Shown one piece after another: positions 16,091-22,474 of a stretch of 22,474 nt of DNA. Source of the DNA: Aquificota bacterium (GTDB lineage Bacteria; Aquificota; Aquificia; Aquificales; Hydrogenothermaceae); NCBI GenBank assembly GCA_013153765.1, contig JAADDT010000113.1:1-22474 (forward strand), read 5' to 3'. The notes beneath the pieces were generated by a model that saw only the letters and a program-made list of their open reading frames with translations, searched no databases and was not told the DNA's origin. The position numbers were made by a program, and so were the translations under genes. The first letter of the stretch is position 1. Every line of letters starts with the position of its first letter.

Positions 16091-16120
16091 TTGATTAAAA
16101 TTTATCCAAAAAGGCAGGTC

Positions 16121-16903
16121 TCACAACCGCCTATTTTTAAAGCTGTCCGGCAGTTTTTTAGGCTTTTCGCCTAAATATTCCACTTCCTTTTCCTCGTCAA
16201 GCCGTTTTGAGAAGGGCTTTTCCATAACCAGCTCTTCGTAAACGTGGGCTACCAGTCCCGGCACCCTGCCTATGATGAAAAACCCTTTTCCCATACGCCA
16301 GTCAAATCCCATTTCGGAAAGGACAGCACCTATAGACCCGTCAACGTTCATAACCAGTTTTTTACCTTTTATTTTTTCTATCCATTCCTCAACCTGCTGG
16401 GCAAAACGGCAGTACTTTCCAAAGTAGCCTATCTCCTTTGCCAGCTCGCATATCCGTTTTGAACGGGGGTCGTAATCTTTGTAATACCTGTGTCCAAATC
16501 CCGGTATCCTTTTGCCGTTTTCCAGATACTCCCTTACAACCTCCTCCACGTCCCTGTCGGCGTTTTCCTGATAAAACCTCATCGCACCTTCCAAAGCTCC
16601 CCCGTGGGCATCTCCAAAGGCAAGCACACCTGCTCCCACGCCGACGTGGAGGGAGTTTCCGCCGCTTGCCACGGCTCTTGCCGCAATGACGGAAGGTGGG
16701 GCAATTGAATGCTCAACCATAGCCACGAAAATGCCGTCAAGCATTTTCCTTTCCCTGTTTGTAGGCAATTCTCCCTTTAGAACCAGATAGATAGCCTCGG
16801 TGAAGGTAAGGTTTCCTATCAGCTCCGCAAGGTTGTATCCCCTTACGTAGGCTTCCCCGTCAAAATGCCAGCTTATAGCCGTTCTCCACTTTTTCTTTTC
16901 CAT
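16121..16903 (-). CDS. ccl: citryl-CoA lyase-like / short citrate synthase family protein
   Basis: 260 residues, much shorter than citrate synthase (~370-430). It has the family active-site residues: H100 in DAHGGA, H138 in GFGHRYY, D188 in NVDGSIGAVL, and R213 in IGRVPGLVAHV. The length and motifs fit citryl-CoA lyase (Ccl), homologous to the C-terminal part of ATP-citrate lyase. In Hydrogenobacter it splits citryl-CoA into acetyl-CoA and oxaloacetate as the second half of citrate cleavage in the reductive TCA cycle. The first enzyme, citryl-CoA synthetase, is not in the window, so the role is inferred. Similar short proteins are found in bacteria without that cycle. ATG start, weak GGGA upstream. 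It is divergent from the dppB-like gene across 67 bases. Confidence 0.75.
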   Translation of the reverse strand: MEKKKWRTAISWHFDGEAYVRGYNLAELIGNLTFTEAIYLVLKGELPTNRERKMLDGIFVAMVEHSIAPPSVIAARAVASGGNSLHVGVGAGVLAFGDAHGGALEGAMRFYQENADRDVEEVVREYLENGKRIPGFGHRYYKDYDPRSKRICELAKEIGYFGKYCRFAQQVEEWIEKIKGKKLVMNVDGSIGAVLSEMGFDWRMGKGFFIIGRVPGLVAHVYEELVMEKPFSKRLDEEKEVEYLGEKPKKLPDSFKNRRL

Positions 16904-16934
16904 TTATATTCCCGCGTCCTTTTTGTGATATATT

Positions 16935-16947
16935 CTATTTAAAATAG
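16935..16947. repeat. 13-bp inverted repeat in a divergent promoter region
   Basis: CTATTT-A-AAATAG between the ccl-like gene and the permease genes. The 67-base gap must contain promoters for both directions; TAAAAT (16940-16945) overlaps the repeat, but no convincing -35 was found on either side. Possibly an operator, but A+T-rich palindromes of this size arise easily by chance. Confidence 0.3.
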
Positions 16948-16970
16948 CACAACCGGATTAGGGATAAAAA

Positions 16971-17957
16971 GTGTTTTTATACATACTTAAAAGGCTTATC
17001 CAGATGGTTCCGCTGGTTATAGGGATTACTTTTATCTCCTTCCTGATCATACAGATGGCTCCGGGAAACTACCTTGACCAGCTGAAGATGAACCCCCAGA
17101 TATCAAAGGAAACGCTGAAGGAACTGGAAAGGGCTTACGGTCTGGATCAGCCACTTTTAGTCCAGTACTTTAAATGGCTGATAAACGCACTCACTTTTGA
17201 TCTGGGATACTCCTTCAGCTACCACGTGCCGGTAGTTGAACTGATCAAGGAAAGGATAGGGAACACCCTTTTCCTGTCCATTACTTCAGCCGTTTTAGCT
17301 TGGGGGCTTGCTGTCCCTTTAGGCATATGGGCGGCGTTGAACCCTAACAGGTGGATAGACAGGTTCATACAGCTTTTTTCCTTTACTTTTATGTCCATCC
17401 CAAACTTTTTTCTTGCGTTTTTACTCCTTTTCGTTGCTGTAAAAACCGGAATTTTCCCTACCGGAGGGGCTACCTCCCCAAACTACGACCAGCTTGATTT
17501 CTGGGGGAAGTTGCTGGATAGACTGTGGCACGTATCCCTGCCTGCCTTCGTTCTGGCTATCGGCTCACTTGCAGGTCTGGTAAGGCTGGTAAGGAGTGCT
17601 ATGATAGAGGCTCTCCAGTCCGAATACGTGATGTTCGCAAGGGCAAAAGGTCTTCCCGAAAGGCTTGTAATATACAGACACGCATTCAGGAACGCCCTTA
17701 ACCCTTTTATAACCTTACTTGGATTTGAAATAGCGAACCTCCTTTCCGGTGCGGCTTTGATAGAAATAATCGTAAACTGGCCGGGAATGGGAATGCTGAT
17801 GCTTGATGCTGTCCTTTCGCAGGACTTGTATCTTGTGATGGGAGGTCTTTATATAGGGGCTATTATGCTGATAATAGGAAACCTTATTGCTGACGTGCTT
17901 CTTGCAAAGTTAGACCCCCGGGTAAGACAGAGGGAAGTGGAAGGAGTTCTAAAGTAG
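16971..17957 (+). CDS. ABC transporter permease, DppB/OppB family
   Basis: 328 residues. About six membrane segments, with the family N-terminus LKRLIQMVPLVIGITFISF followed by QMAPGN, and the cytoplasmic EAA loop near 219-240 (YVMFARAKGLPERLVIYRHAFRNAL) that docks on the ATPases. PGMGMLMLDAV and the LDPR tail are also typical. With the next gene it forms the membrane channel of a peptide, nickel or sugar importer. Start is GTG at 16971 with AGGGAT just upstream. The substrate-binding protein and the two ATPases normally encoded nearby are absent from the window, so the substrate is unknown. Confidence 0.9.
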   Translation: MFLYILKRLIQMVPLVIGITFISFLIIQMAPGNYLDQLKMNPQISKETLKELERAYGLDQPLLVQYFKWLINALTFDLGYSFSYHVPVVELIKERIGNTLFLSITSAVLAWGLAVPLGIWAALNPNRWIDRFIQLFSFTFMSIPNFFLAFLLLFVAVKTGIFPTGGATSPNYDQLDFWGKLLDRLWHVSLPAFVLAIGSLAGLVRLVRSAMIEALQSEYVMFARAKGLPERLVIYRHAFRNALNPFITLLGFEIANLLSGAALIEIIVNWPGMGMLMLDAVLSQDLYLVMGGLYIGAIMLIIGNLIADVLLAKLDPRVRQREVEGVLK

Positions 17958-17959
17958 CT

Positions 17960-19018
17960 ATGAAGGAAATACTCCATTACATAAAGAAAAATAAGTTTGC
18001 CTATACCTCCCTATACGTGCTGGGAATACTGTACTTTCTGGCGGTTTTTGCCGACTTCATATCTCCCTATCCGTTTGACCTCCAGCATAGGGACACCCCT
18101 TACCACCCTCCCACCCAGATACACTTTTTTGACAGGGAGGGAAATTTCCATTTAAGACCTTTCGTTTACGGCTACAGGCTGGTTGACCCTGTTTTTAAGA
18201 GATACGAGATAGATTACTCCCGTAAATATCCTGTTTATTTTTTCGTGGAAGGTGAAAGGCATTACCTTTTAGGATTTATTCCCACCAGCCGACATCTGTT
18301 TGGAGTAAAGGAAGGGCGTATATTCCTGCTGGGGGCAGATCATCTTGGCAGGGATATATTTTCCCGCCTGCTTTACGGAGGAAGGATTTCCCTTTCAATT
18401 GGTATAGTGGGCGTCCTTGTTTCCTTTACGATAGGAGCTATAGTCGGGGGAATTTCCGGATACTTCGGCGGAAAGGTAGACAACATACTTATGAGGATTG
18501 CGGAAATAGTAATGTCCTTCCCCGGATTTTACCTGATGCTTGCCTTACGGGCTGTTTTTCCCATAACCCTTTCTTCAGTTCAGGTTTACTTCCTTATCGT
18601 GATAATACTGTCCTTTATAGGCTGGGCAGGTCTGTCAAGAGTTATAAGGGGAATGGTTCTGTCCATAAGGGAACAGGATTTCGTCCTTGCGGCAAAAAGC
18701 TACGGGGCTTCCTCCCTCCGCATAATAACCAGACACATAATACCCAATACCTTTTCTTACCTGCTTATTGCGGCTACACTGTCAATACCGGGATACATAC
18801 TTGGTGAAAGTGCGTTGTCCCTGCTTGGTCTTGGGATTCAGGAACCTTACGCCAGCTGGGGAAATATGCTTGCCGCCGCAAGGAGTATATCGGCAATTTC
18901 CCAGTACCCGTGGATACTTGCTCCCGGAGTGGCAATATTCATAACCATACTCAGCTTTAACCTGCTTGGGGACGCTTTACGGGACGCTTTAGACCCTAAA
19001 CTCCGTAAGAACCTGTAG
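17960..19018 (+). CDS. ABC transporter permease, DppC/OppC family
   Basis: 352 residues, longer than typical DppC (~300). The first membrane segment (~13-33) is followed by about 95 residues outside the membrane (QHRDTPYHPPTQIHFF ... GADHLGRDIFSRLLYGGR), which accounts for the extra length; the family motif DHLGRD ends this loop. Five further membrane segments and the EAA loop DFVLAAKSYGASSLRIITRHIIPN follow, ending in LLGDALRDALDPK. It starts 2 bases after the stop of the DppB-like gene, so the two are translated from one message. Long loops of this kind occur in other OppC-like permeases and may contact a particular binding protein. Its stop is 1 base from that of the convergent DUF445 gene. 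Confidence 0.9.
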   Translation: MKEILHYIKKNKFAYTSLYVLGILYFLAVFADFISPYPFDLQHRDTPYHPPTQIHFFDREGNFHLRPFVYGYRLVDPVFKRYEIDYSRKYPVYFFVEGERHYLLGFIPTSRHLFGVKEGRIFLLGADHLGRDIFSRLLYGGRISLSIGIVGVLVSFTIGAIVGGISGYFGGKVDNILMRIAEIVMSFPGFYLMLALRAVFPITLSSVQVYFLIVIILSFIGWAGLSRVIRGMVLSIREQDFVLAAKSYGASSLRIITRHIIPNTFSYLLIAATLSIPGYILGESALSLLGLGIQEPYASWGNMLAAARSISAISQYPWILAPGVAIFITILSFNLLGDALRDALDPKLRKNL

Positions 19019-19019
19019 C

Positions 19020-19706
19020 CTACCTTAAGGCTAAATATACGCTTTGGATAAGACCTATCAGAAAACCCAGAACTGCTCCCGTGTAGGTTATGTGCCTCAA
19101 CTGTTTTTCCGAAAAACCTACCACTATCCTTTCCAGTGTTTCCACGTCCATCTGGAGGAAAGTCTCCCTTACCATCTTTTTCACGTCAAGCTGGGAAAGT
19201 AGCTGGGGCAGTTCTTCCTCTATGTTCCTCTCTATACTGTCTGAAGCTCTTTCAAGCAGTTTTTCCTTCAGTTTTTTCTTTATCCTTTCGCCGACCCGGT
19301 CAACCACCTTCTCAAGGGCTACGGAGATAAATGCGGTTTTTATGTTGAACTTGCCAAGTGATATGCCTTCCTTCAGACCTTCCTTCATGTCCGTTATTAT
19401 CTCGTCAACCATTTCCTCCAGTATTATCTCTATCCTTTTTTTCAGCCTTTCCTTGTAGCCACTTTCCTCAAATAGTTTGTGGAGGTTTTCCCTCGTAAGC
19501 AGGTGTTTTTCTATCGTCTCTCCTATTGCGTTTGCTATCTCCTCCCTCCTGCGTGGTATAAGTCCGGGAGTGAACGGCACCCTGATGCCGAAAATCCTTT
19601 TCTCCTCAAAAGGTCTAAAAAGCATCTTAACTGCCAGATAGTTTGTGATGTACCCTATAAAAGCTCCTATCAGTGGCGGGATTAAAAACTCAACAAACCT
19701 TTCCAT
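19020..19706 (-). CDS. DUF445 family membrane protein
   Basis: 228 residues from the ATG at 19706, which has AGGAAGG 6 bases upstream; an in-frame TTG one codon earlier is too close to that site. The N-terminus ([27 protein letters not shown]) is a membrane segment with the conserved GY-TN-LA-KMLFRP signature of DUF445/YheB proteins, followed by [19 protein letters not shown] long charged helical middle follows, then a C-terminal membrane segment (~202-225). Thus it is probably an inner-membrane protein with a cytoplasmic or periplasmic helical body held at both ends. Function unknown; a B. subtilis relative is linked to sporulation, which does not apply here. It is divergent from the thioredoxin-like gene. 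Confidence 0.87.
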   Translation of the reverse strand: MERFVEFLIPPLIGAFIGYITNYLAVKMLFRPFEEKRIFGIRVPFTPGLIPRRREEIANAIGETIEKHLLTRENLHKLFEESGYKERLKKRIEIILEEMVDEIITDMKEGLKEGISLGKFNIKTAFISVALEKVVDRVGERIKKKLKEKLLERASDSIERNIEEELPQLLSQLDVKKMVRETFLQMDVETLERIVVGFSEKQLRHITYTGAVLGFLIGLIQSVYLALR

Positions 19707-19721
19707 CAAAAACCTTCCTGT

Positions 19722-19750
19722 TTGCTAATTGGGAAAATCCAATATATATT
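19722..19750 (+). promoter_or_regulatory. putative promoter of the thioredoxin-like gene and uvrC
   Basis: TTGCTA (19722-19727), exactly 17 bases, TATATT (19745-19750). The spacer is filled by an inverted repeat, ATTGG-N6-CCAAT (19728-19743), a possible repressor site. The predicted transcript start is about 30 bases before the ATG at 19787. Confidence 0.45.
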
Positions 19751-19786
19751 ATAGATTTTAGTCAAACCCTGCAAACAGGAGGAAAA

Positions 19787-20140
19787 ATGATAACAAAAGT
19801 AGGCAGTAAGGCACCTTATTTTGAGTTTCTGGACGGCATACAGGGAAAAAACTATTACGACCTTAAGCAGAAATACCACGTTGTAATATACAAAGCTGAA
19901 AAGGACGACCTTGAAAAATACGAGGAGGAGTTTGAAAGGGCAAATGTAAAGCTTATAGACTACGTCCAGATAACCACAAAAAACTTTCTGGATCAGTTCG
20001 GTCTTGATGAAAACGGGGATTTTTTCATACTTATAGACCAGCACGGCACAGTCCAGTACGTAAGTGAGACAGTCCCTTCCTTCAGTGAGGTGATGAACCT
20101 TATATCCTTTGCGGAAGACGAAGGCTGTTGTGCGTTGTAA
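19787..20140 (+). CDS. thioredoxin-fold / peroxiredoxin-like protein without the active-site cysteine
   Basis: 117 residues from the ATG at 19787, chosen because AGGAGG lies 5 bases upstream; the frame is open further back but that part lies upstream of this site and before the predicted promoter start. The opening VGSKAPYFEFLDG resembles the N-terminus of AhpC/TSA peroxiredoxins, and NGDFFILIDQHGTVQYV resembles their later strand pair, but the protein is short and the catalytic Cys region is replaced by VVIYKAEKDD. The only cysteines are a neighbouring pair, C114-C115, three residues from the end. So it is probably not a standard peroxidase. Role unknown; the C-terminal pair could bind metal or form a redox pair. 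It is followed after 3 bases by uvrC, so the two are likely co-expressed. Confidence 0.75.
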   Translation: MITKVGSKAPYFEFLDGIQGKNYYDLKQKYHVVIYKAEKDDLEKYEEEFERANVKLIDYVQITTKNFLDQFGLDENGDFFILIDQHGTVQYVSETVPSFSEVMNLISFAEDEGCCAL

Positions 20141-20143
20141 AAG

Positions 20144-21862
20144 ATGGAAGACCTGAAAAAGCAGATAGAGTTGGCTCCCGAAAAGTCCGGCGTTTACCTG
20201 TTCAGGGGGGCTGACGGCAGTTATGTTTACATAGGTAAGGCAAAAAACCTGAAAAACAGGCTGAAAAACCACCTCCAGTCTGTAAAAACAGACCCTAAAG
20301 AGAAAAAAATATTCGGCGAAAGCAAAACGGTAGAATGGATAATCACCAAGTCCGATTACGAGGCTTTCGTCCTTGAAAACGAGTTAATAAAACAGTACAA
20401 GCCAAAATACAACGTCCGTCTAAAGTCTGGCTCCGGCTACCCTATGCTTGTTATTACGGACGACGAATACCCTACCGTGGTAATAAGCAGAAAGTTTGGG
20501 GAGGTAAAAGGGGAGTATTTTGGACCTTTCCTTCCTTCCCGAACTGCCCGTGCTATGAAAGACCTGATACACAAACTTTTCAAGCTCCGTACCTGCGACC
20601 CTATGCCTAAAAGGGACGCAGTATGTTTTGATTACCATCTGGGGCTCTGCTCCGCTCCCTGCGTTAACAAAATCTCAAAAAAGGAATACAGGCTTGACGT
20701 TGAAAGTGCCAAAGCTTTCCTTTCCGGAAACGTAAGCAAGGTAATTTACCAGCTTTACGACAGGATAGACCAGTACACGAAAAAGATGCTTTTTGAAAAG
20801 GCGGCGGTTGTGCGGGACCAGATAACAGCAATGGAAAACCTGATACAGAAGCAGGAGGTTCTGGGACTGCCTGTTGAGGAGGCTGACCTGTTTTACTTTG
20901 CAGGTGAAAGCGTCCTTCTGGTGGTAATCAGGGGATACAGGATAGTAGGTAAAAACTTCCTCCAGTTTAAGGAGACCGGTGCGGGAGGGGAGTTTTACGA
21001 TCAGGTGATTACAGGCTATTACGGGAAGGGAAACTACATACCAGATCTGATAATAACCAATACAGACCTTACGGAGGAGGAAAACATAAAAAAGTGGCTT
21101 ACCGCAAAGAAGGGAAGTCCGGTTGGTATAGACCACACCATACCTGAAGGCGTGAAAAACTTTATAGACAGGAATTTCAGCTTTACGGACACTACAGCCT
21201 TAAAGGGACAGTTCAGACAGGTCTTGGGATTTGACCTGCCTTACAGGATAGAAGGTTTTGACATATCAACCCTGCAGGGGGAATACACGGTCGGCTCCTG
21301 CGTGGTGTGGGAAAACGGTAATATGGACAAAAAGGAATACAGACGGTTCAGGATAAAGACCGTAAAAGGCGTTGACGACTACAGCTCCTTAAGGGAAGTG
21401 TTGTACAGACGGTTTAAAAAGTACCTTGATATGGAAGAAAAACCGCTGGTTTTAATAGACGGCGGTAAGGGACACCTGAAGCAAGGGCTTATAGTAAGGG
21501 ACGCTTTAGGTCTGGAAGGACTGCGTGTTTTCAGCATAGCAAAAAAGGAGGAAACCCTTTTTACTGACGACGGCAGGGAGGTTGACCTTTTCCAGCATCA
21601 GGAGTTGCTGAAGCTGTTTACCAGAATAAGGGACGAGGCACACAGGTTTGCACTGTCTTACAACAGAAAGCTAAGGGAAAGGGAAGGTCTGAAGGAGGTT
21701 CTGGACAGGATAGAAGGCGTTGGCAAAAAAAGGAAGGAAATACTCTACAGGACTTACAAGACCGTAAACAGGATAGCGGAAGCTCCCGTTGAGGAGCTGA
21801 AAAGGTTAGGCATTCCGGAAAACGTTGCACAGAACATAAAAAAATACCTGTCAGGCGGTTAA
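20144..21862 (+). CDS. uvrC: UvrABC excinuclease subunit C
   Basis: 572 residues, near the usual ~600. Makes the two cuts on either side of DNA damage once UvrB is loaded. N-terminal GIY-YIG nuclease: G16-V17-Y18 and Y29-I30-G31 with R39 (3' cut). Four cysteines C151, C161, C169 and C173 match the C-x(9-11)-C-x7-C-x3-C pattern of the UvrC 4Fe-4S cluster. The UVR domain that meets UvrB is at about 200-236, the RNase H-like nuclease for the 5' cut at ~365-500 (FDISTLQGEYTVGSCVV, LIDGGKGHL), and a helix-hairpin-helix pair at the end (IEGVGKKRKEIL, LGIPENVAQNI). ATG start 3 bases after the upstream stop with a weak ribosome site, so coupling is likely. The stop overlaps that of the convergent hemerythrin gene by 4 bases. 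Confidence 0.97.
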   Translation: MEDLKKQIELAPEKSGVYLFRGADGSYVYIGKAKNLKNRLKNHLQSVKTDPKEKKIFGESKTVEWIITKSDYEAFVLENELIKQYKPKYNVRLKSGSGYPMLVITDDEYPTVVISRKFGEVKGEYFGPFLPSRTARAMKDLIHKLFKLRTCDPMPKRDAVCFDYHLGLCSAPCVNKISKKEYRLDVESAKAFLSGNVSKVIYQLYDRIDQYTKKMLFEKAAVVRDQITAMENLIQKQEVLGLPVEEADLFYFAGESVLLVVIRGYRIVGKNFLQFKETGAGGEFYDQVITGYYGKGNYIPDLIITNTDLTEEENIKKWLTAKKGSPVGIDHTIPEGVKNFIDRNFSFTDTTALKGQFRQVLGFDLPYRIEGFDISTLQGEYTVGSCVVWENGNMDKKEYRRFRIKTVKGVDDYSSLREVLYRRFKKYLDMEEKPLVLIDGGKGHLKQGLIVRDALGLEGLRVFSIAKKEETLFTDDGREVDLFQHQELLKLFTRIRDEAHRFALSYNRKLREREGLKEVLDRIEGVGKKRKEILYRTYKTVNRIAEAPVEELKRLGIPENVAQNIKKYLSGG

Positions 21863-22269
21863 TCCCTTATAAAGTGGGATAAAAAGTGGGCGGTGATCGT
21901 GTCCATAGTTTGTATGTGGTTCATAAGCCACGGCAGGAACTCTTTCTCTATGTAGGCTTTTATCAGCTCCGGATTTTGCTCCTTTTCCCATTTTTTCTTC
22001 AGGTTTTCCAGCTGTCCCAGAATGATGTCGTGTTCGCCTTTATGCATTGGAAATGCAAAAAAGTTAAACTGCTCCATCATCTCTTGTTCTGACCGGAAGT
22101 GGTTCCAAACGTCCTCCAGAAACTCCCTGAAGTTCCTGTCTATCTCCTCAAGGTCAGCCTGCGACACGATTGATTGGTGCAGTCTGTTTAGTATGTTTAT
22201 CTCCTCCTCGTGAACTTTGTTCATCCTTTCAAGGGATACACGGGGAAGCTGGGACGGTTCCATTAACAT
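21859..22269 (-). CDS. bacteriohemerythrin
   Basis: 136 residues, a single-domain hemerythrin. The seven di-iron ligands can be assigned: H20, H57 and E61 (HFRSE), H76 and H80 (HKGEH), H118 and D123 (HIQTMD). Such proteins bind oxygen reversibly for storage, delivery or sensing, or hold iron, in the cytoplasm. No signalling or membrane domain is attached. ATG at 22269 is preferred over the one at 22263 because AAGGAG lies 8 bases before the former. It probably has its own promoter in the 70-base gap upstream, but no clear -35/-10 pair was found. An oxygen-binding protein would suit a microaerophile. Confidence 0.93.
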   Translation of the reverse strand: MLMEPSQLPRVSLERMNKVHEEEINILNRLHQSIVSQADLEEIDRNFREFLEDVWNHFRSEQEMMEQFNFFAFPMHKGEHDIILGQLENLKKKWEKEQNPELIKAYIEKEFLPWLMNHIQTMDTITAHFLSHFIRD

Positions 22270-22289
22270 AACTTTTGCTCCTTAATTTC

Positions 22290-22301
22290 ATAACCAGTTA
22301 T
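22290..22301. repeat. 12-bp inverted repeat upstream of the hemerythrin gene
   Basis: ATAAC-CA-GTTAT, about 7 bases before the hemerythrin ribosome-binding site. It could be an operator or an mRNA hairpin near the start, but it is short. Confidence 0.25.
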
Positions 22302-22336
22302 AAAAAAATACAGTTCCGGTTATTTATCTATGACAT

Positions 22337-22353
22337 AAATCAATCGTTGATTT
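22337..22353. repeat. 17-bp inverted repeat at the end of the last gene
   Basis: Perfect 7-base arms AAATCAA/TTGATTT around TCG, covering the stop codon of the partial gene on the minus strand. It is not followed by a T-run on the minus strand, so it is a weak terminator at best. It could be an operator for the downstream hemerythrin gene. Confidence 0.35.
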
Positions 22354-22474
22354 TAAGGAGTTTTTCAAACATCTTCAGCAGGTCTTTTTTGTTTTCTTCC
22401 TTCCGGTTTGAGTAGTAATACTCTATCCTTGCTTCCTGTATTATTTCCTCTATCAGCCTGTCCACTTCCTTTTC
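22340..22474 (-). CDS. C-terminal end of an unknown protein (5' end outside window)
   Basis: Read on the minus strand, the frame is open from the window edge and ends in TGA at 22342-22340, giving 44 residues: charged and helical, beginning EKEVDRLIEEIIQEARIEYY and ending LLKMFEKLLKIND. The Lys/Glu-rich helical composition is like the neighbouring proteins, which supports a real gene. No family can be named from so little. The hemerythrin gene follows 70 bases downstream on the same strand. Confidence 0.6.
   Translation of the reverse strand, partial: EKEVDRLIEEIIQEARIEYYYSNRKEENKKDLLKMFEKLLKIND

Noticed and set aside
19673..19786. N-terminal extension of the thioredoxin-like protein back to 19673
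   Set aside because: It overlaps the DUF445 start, contains the promoter boxes, and AGGAGG sits just before the ATG at 19787.
21862..21880. Hairpin ATCCC...GGGAT at the uvrC/hemerythrin junction as a terminator
   Set aside because: Only 5 bp with a 9-base loop and no T-run on either strand; it lies within the hemerythrin coding end.
1..22474. Mobile elements, prophage, CRISPR array, tRNA or rRNA genes
   Set aside because: None seen: no transposase or integrase motif, no regularly spaced repeats, no recognisable tRNA or rRNA sequence. The window looks like core chromosome.

Overview
The window reads as a chromosomal segment of a thermophilic, probably chemolithoautotrophic diderm bacterium, most likely of the phylum Aquificota. 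The reasons are inference from sequence: heavy use of AGG/AGA and ATA codons, Lys/Glu-rich proteins, a BamD-type lipoprotein (so an outer membrane), a short citryl-CoA lyase-like protein of the kind that serves the reductive TCA cycle in Aquificaceae, and many membrane/redox proteins. No rRNA, tRNA, CRISPR array or insertion sequence was seen. Nineteen protein genes are called, two of them cut by the window edges, and no stretch over 300 bases lacks a gene.

Layout. 1-3152 (+): the end of an ABC exporter, then a PcrA/UvrD-type helicase. 3149-6576 (-): a compact operon, RNase G/E -> BamD-like lipoprotein -> RsfS -> MurI, with overlapping genes. RsfS has no ATG, GTG or TTG that could start the full protein and appears to begin at an AUA codon. 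6674-7555 (-): an orphan NapH/CcoG-type polyferredoxin, divergent from 7665-9278 (+), a lipoprotein with three PEGA domains and a beta-propeller; then purF (9321-10700, +). 10701-10878 is a 178-base intergenic region with a good minus-strand promoter and a minus-strand intrinsic terminator, suggesting a ~70-nt small RNA. 10879-14076 (+): M24 peptidase, an unrecognised helical protein and an alpha/beta hydrolase. 14078-16903 (-): citryl-CoA lyase-like protein and an NtrY-like histidine kinase. 16971-19018 (+): two Dpp/Opp-type permeases. 19020-19706 (-): DUF445 membrane protein. 19787-21862 (+): a cysteine-poor thioredoxin/peroxiredoxin-like protein and uvrC. 21859-22269 (-): bacteriohemerythrin. 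22340-22474 (-): the tail of an unknown protein.

Most genes are housekeeping: DNA repair (PcrA/UvrD, UvrC), RNA and ribosome control (RNase G, RsfS), envelope (BamD, MurI), purine synthesis (PurF). The less explained material is the AUA start of rsfS, a 16-base inverted-repeat element (14 of 16 bases identical) placed at two intergenic promoters, the candidate small RNA under the second copy, and several lineage-type proteins without clear partners. All four convergent gene pairs have their stop codons within 4 bases of each other.
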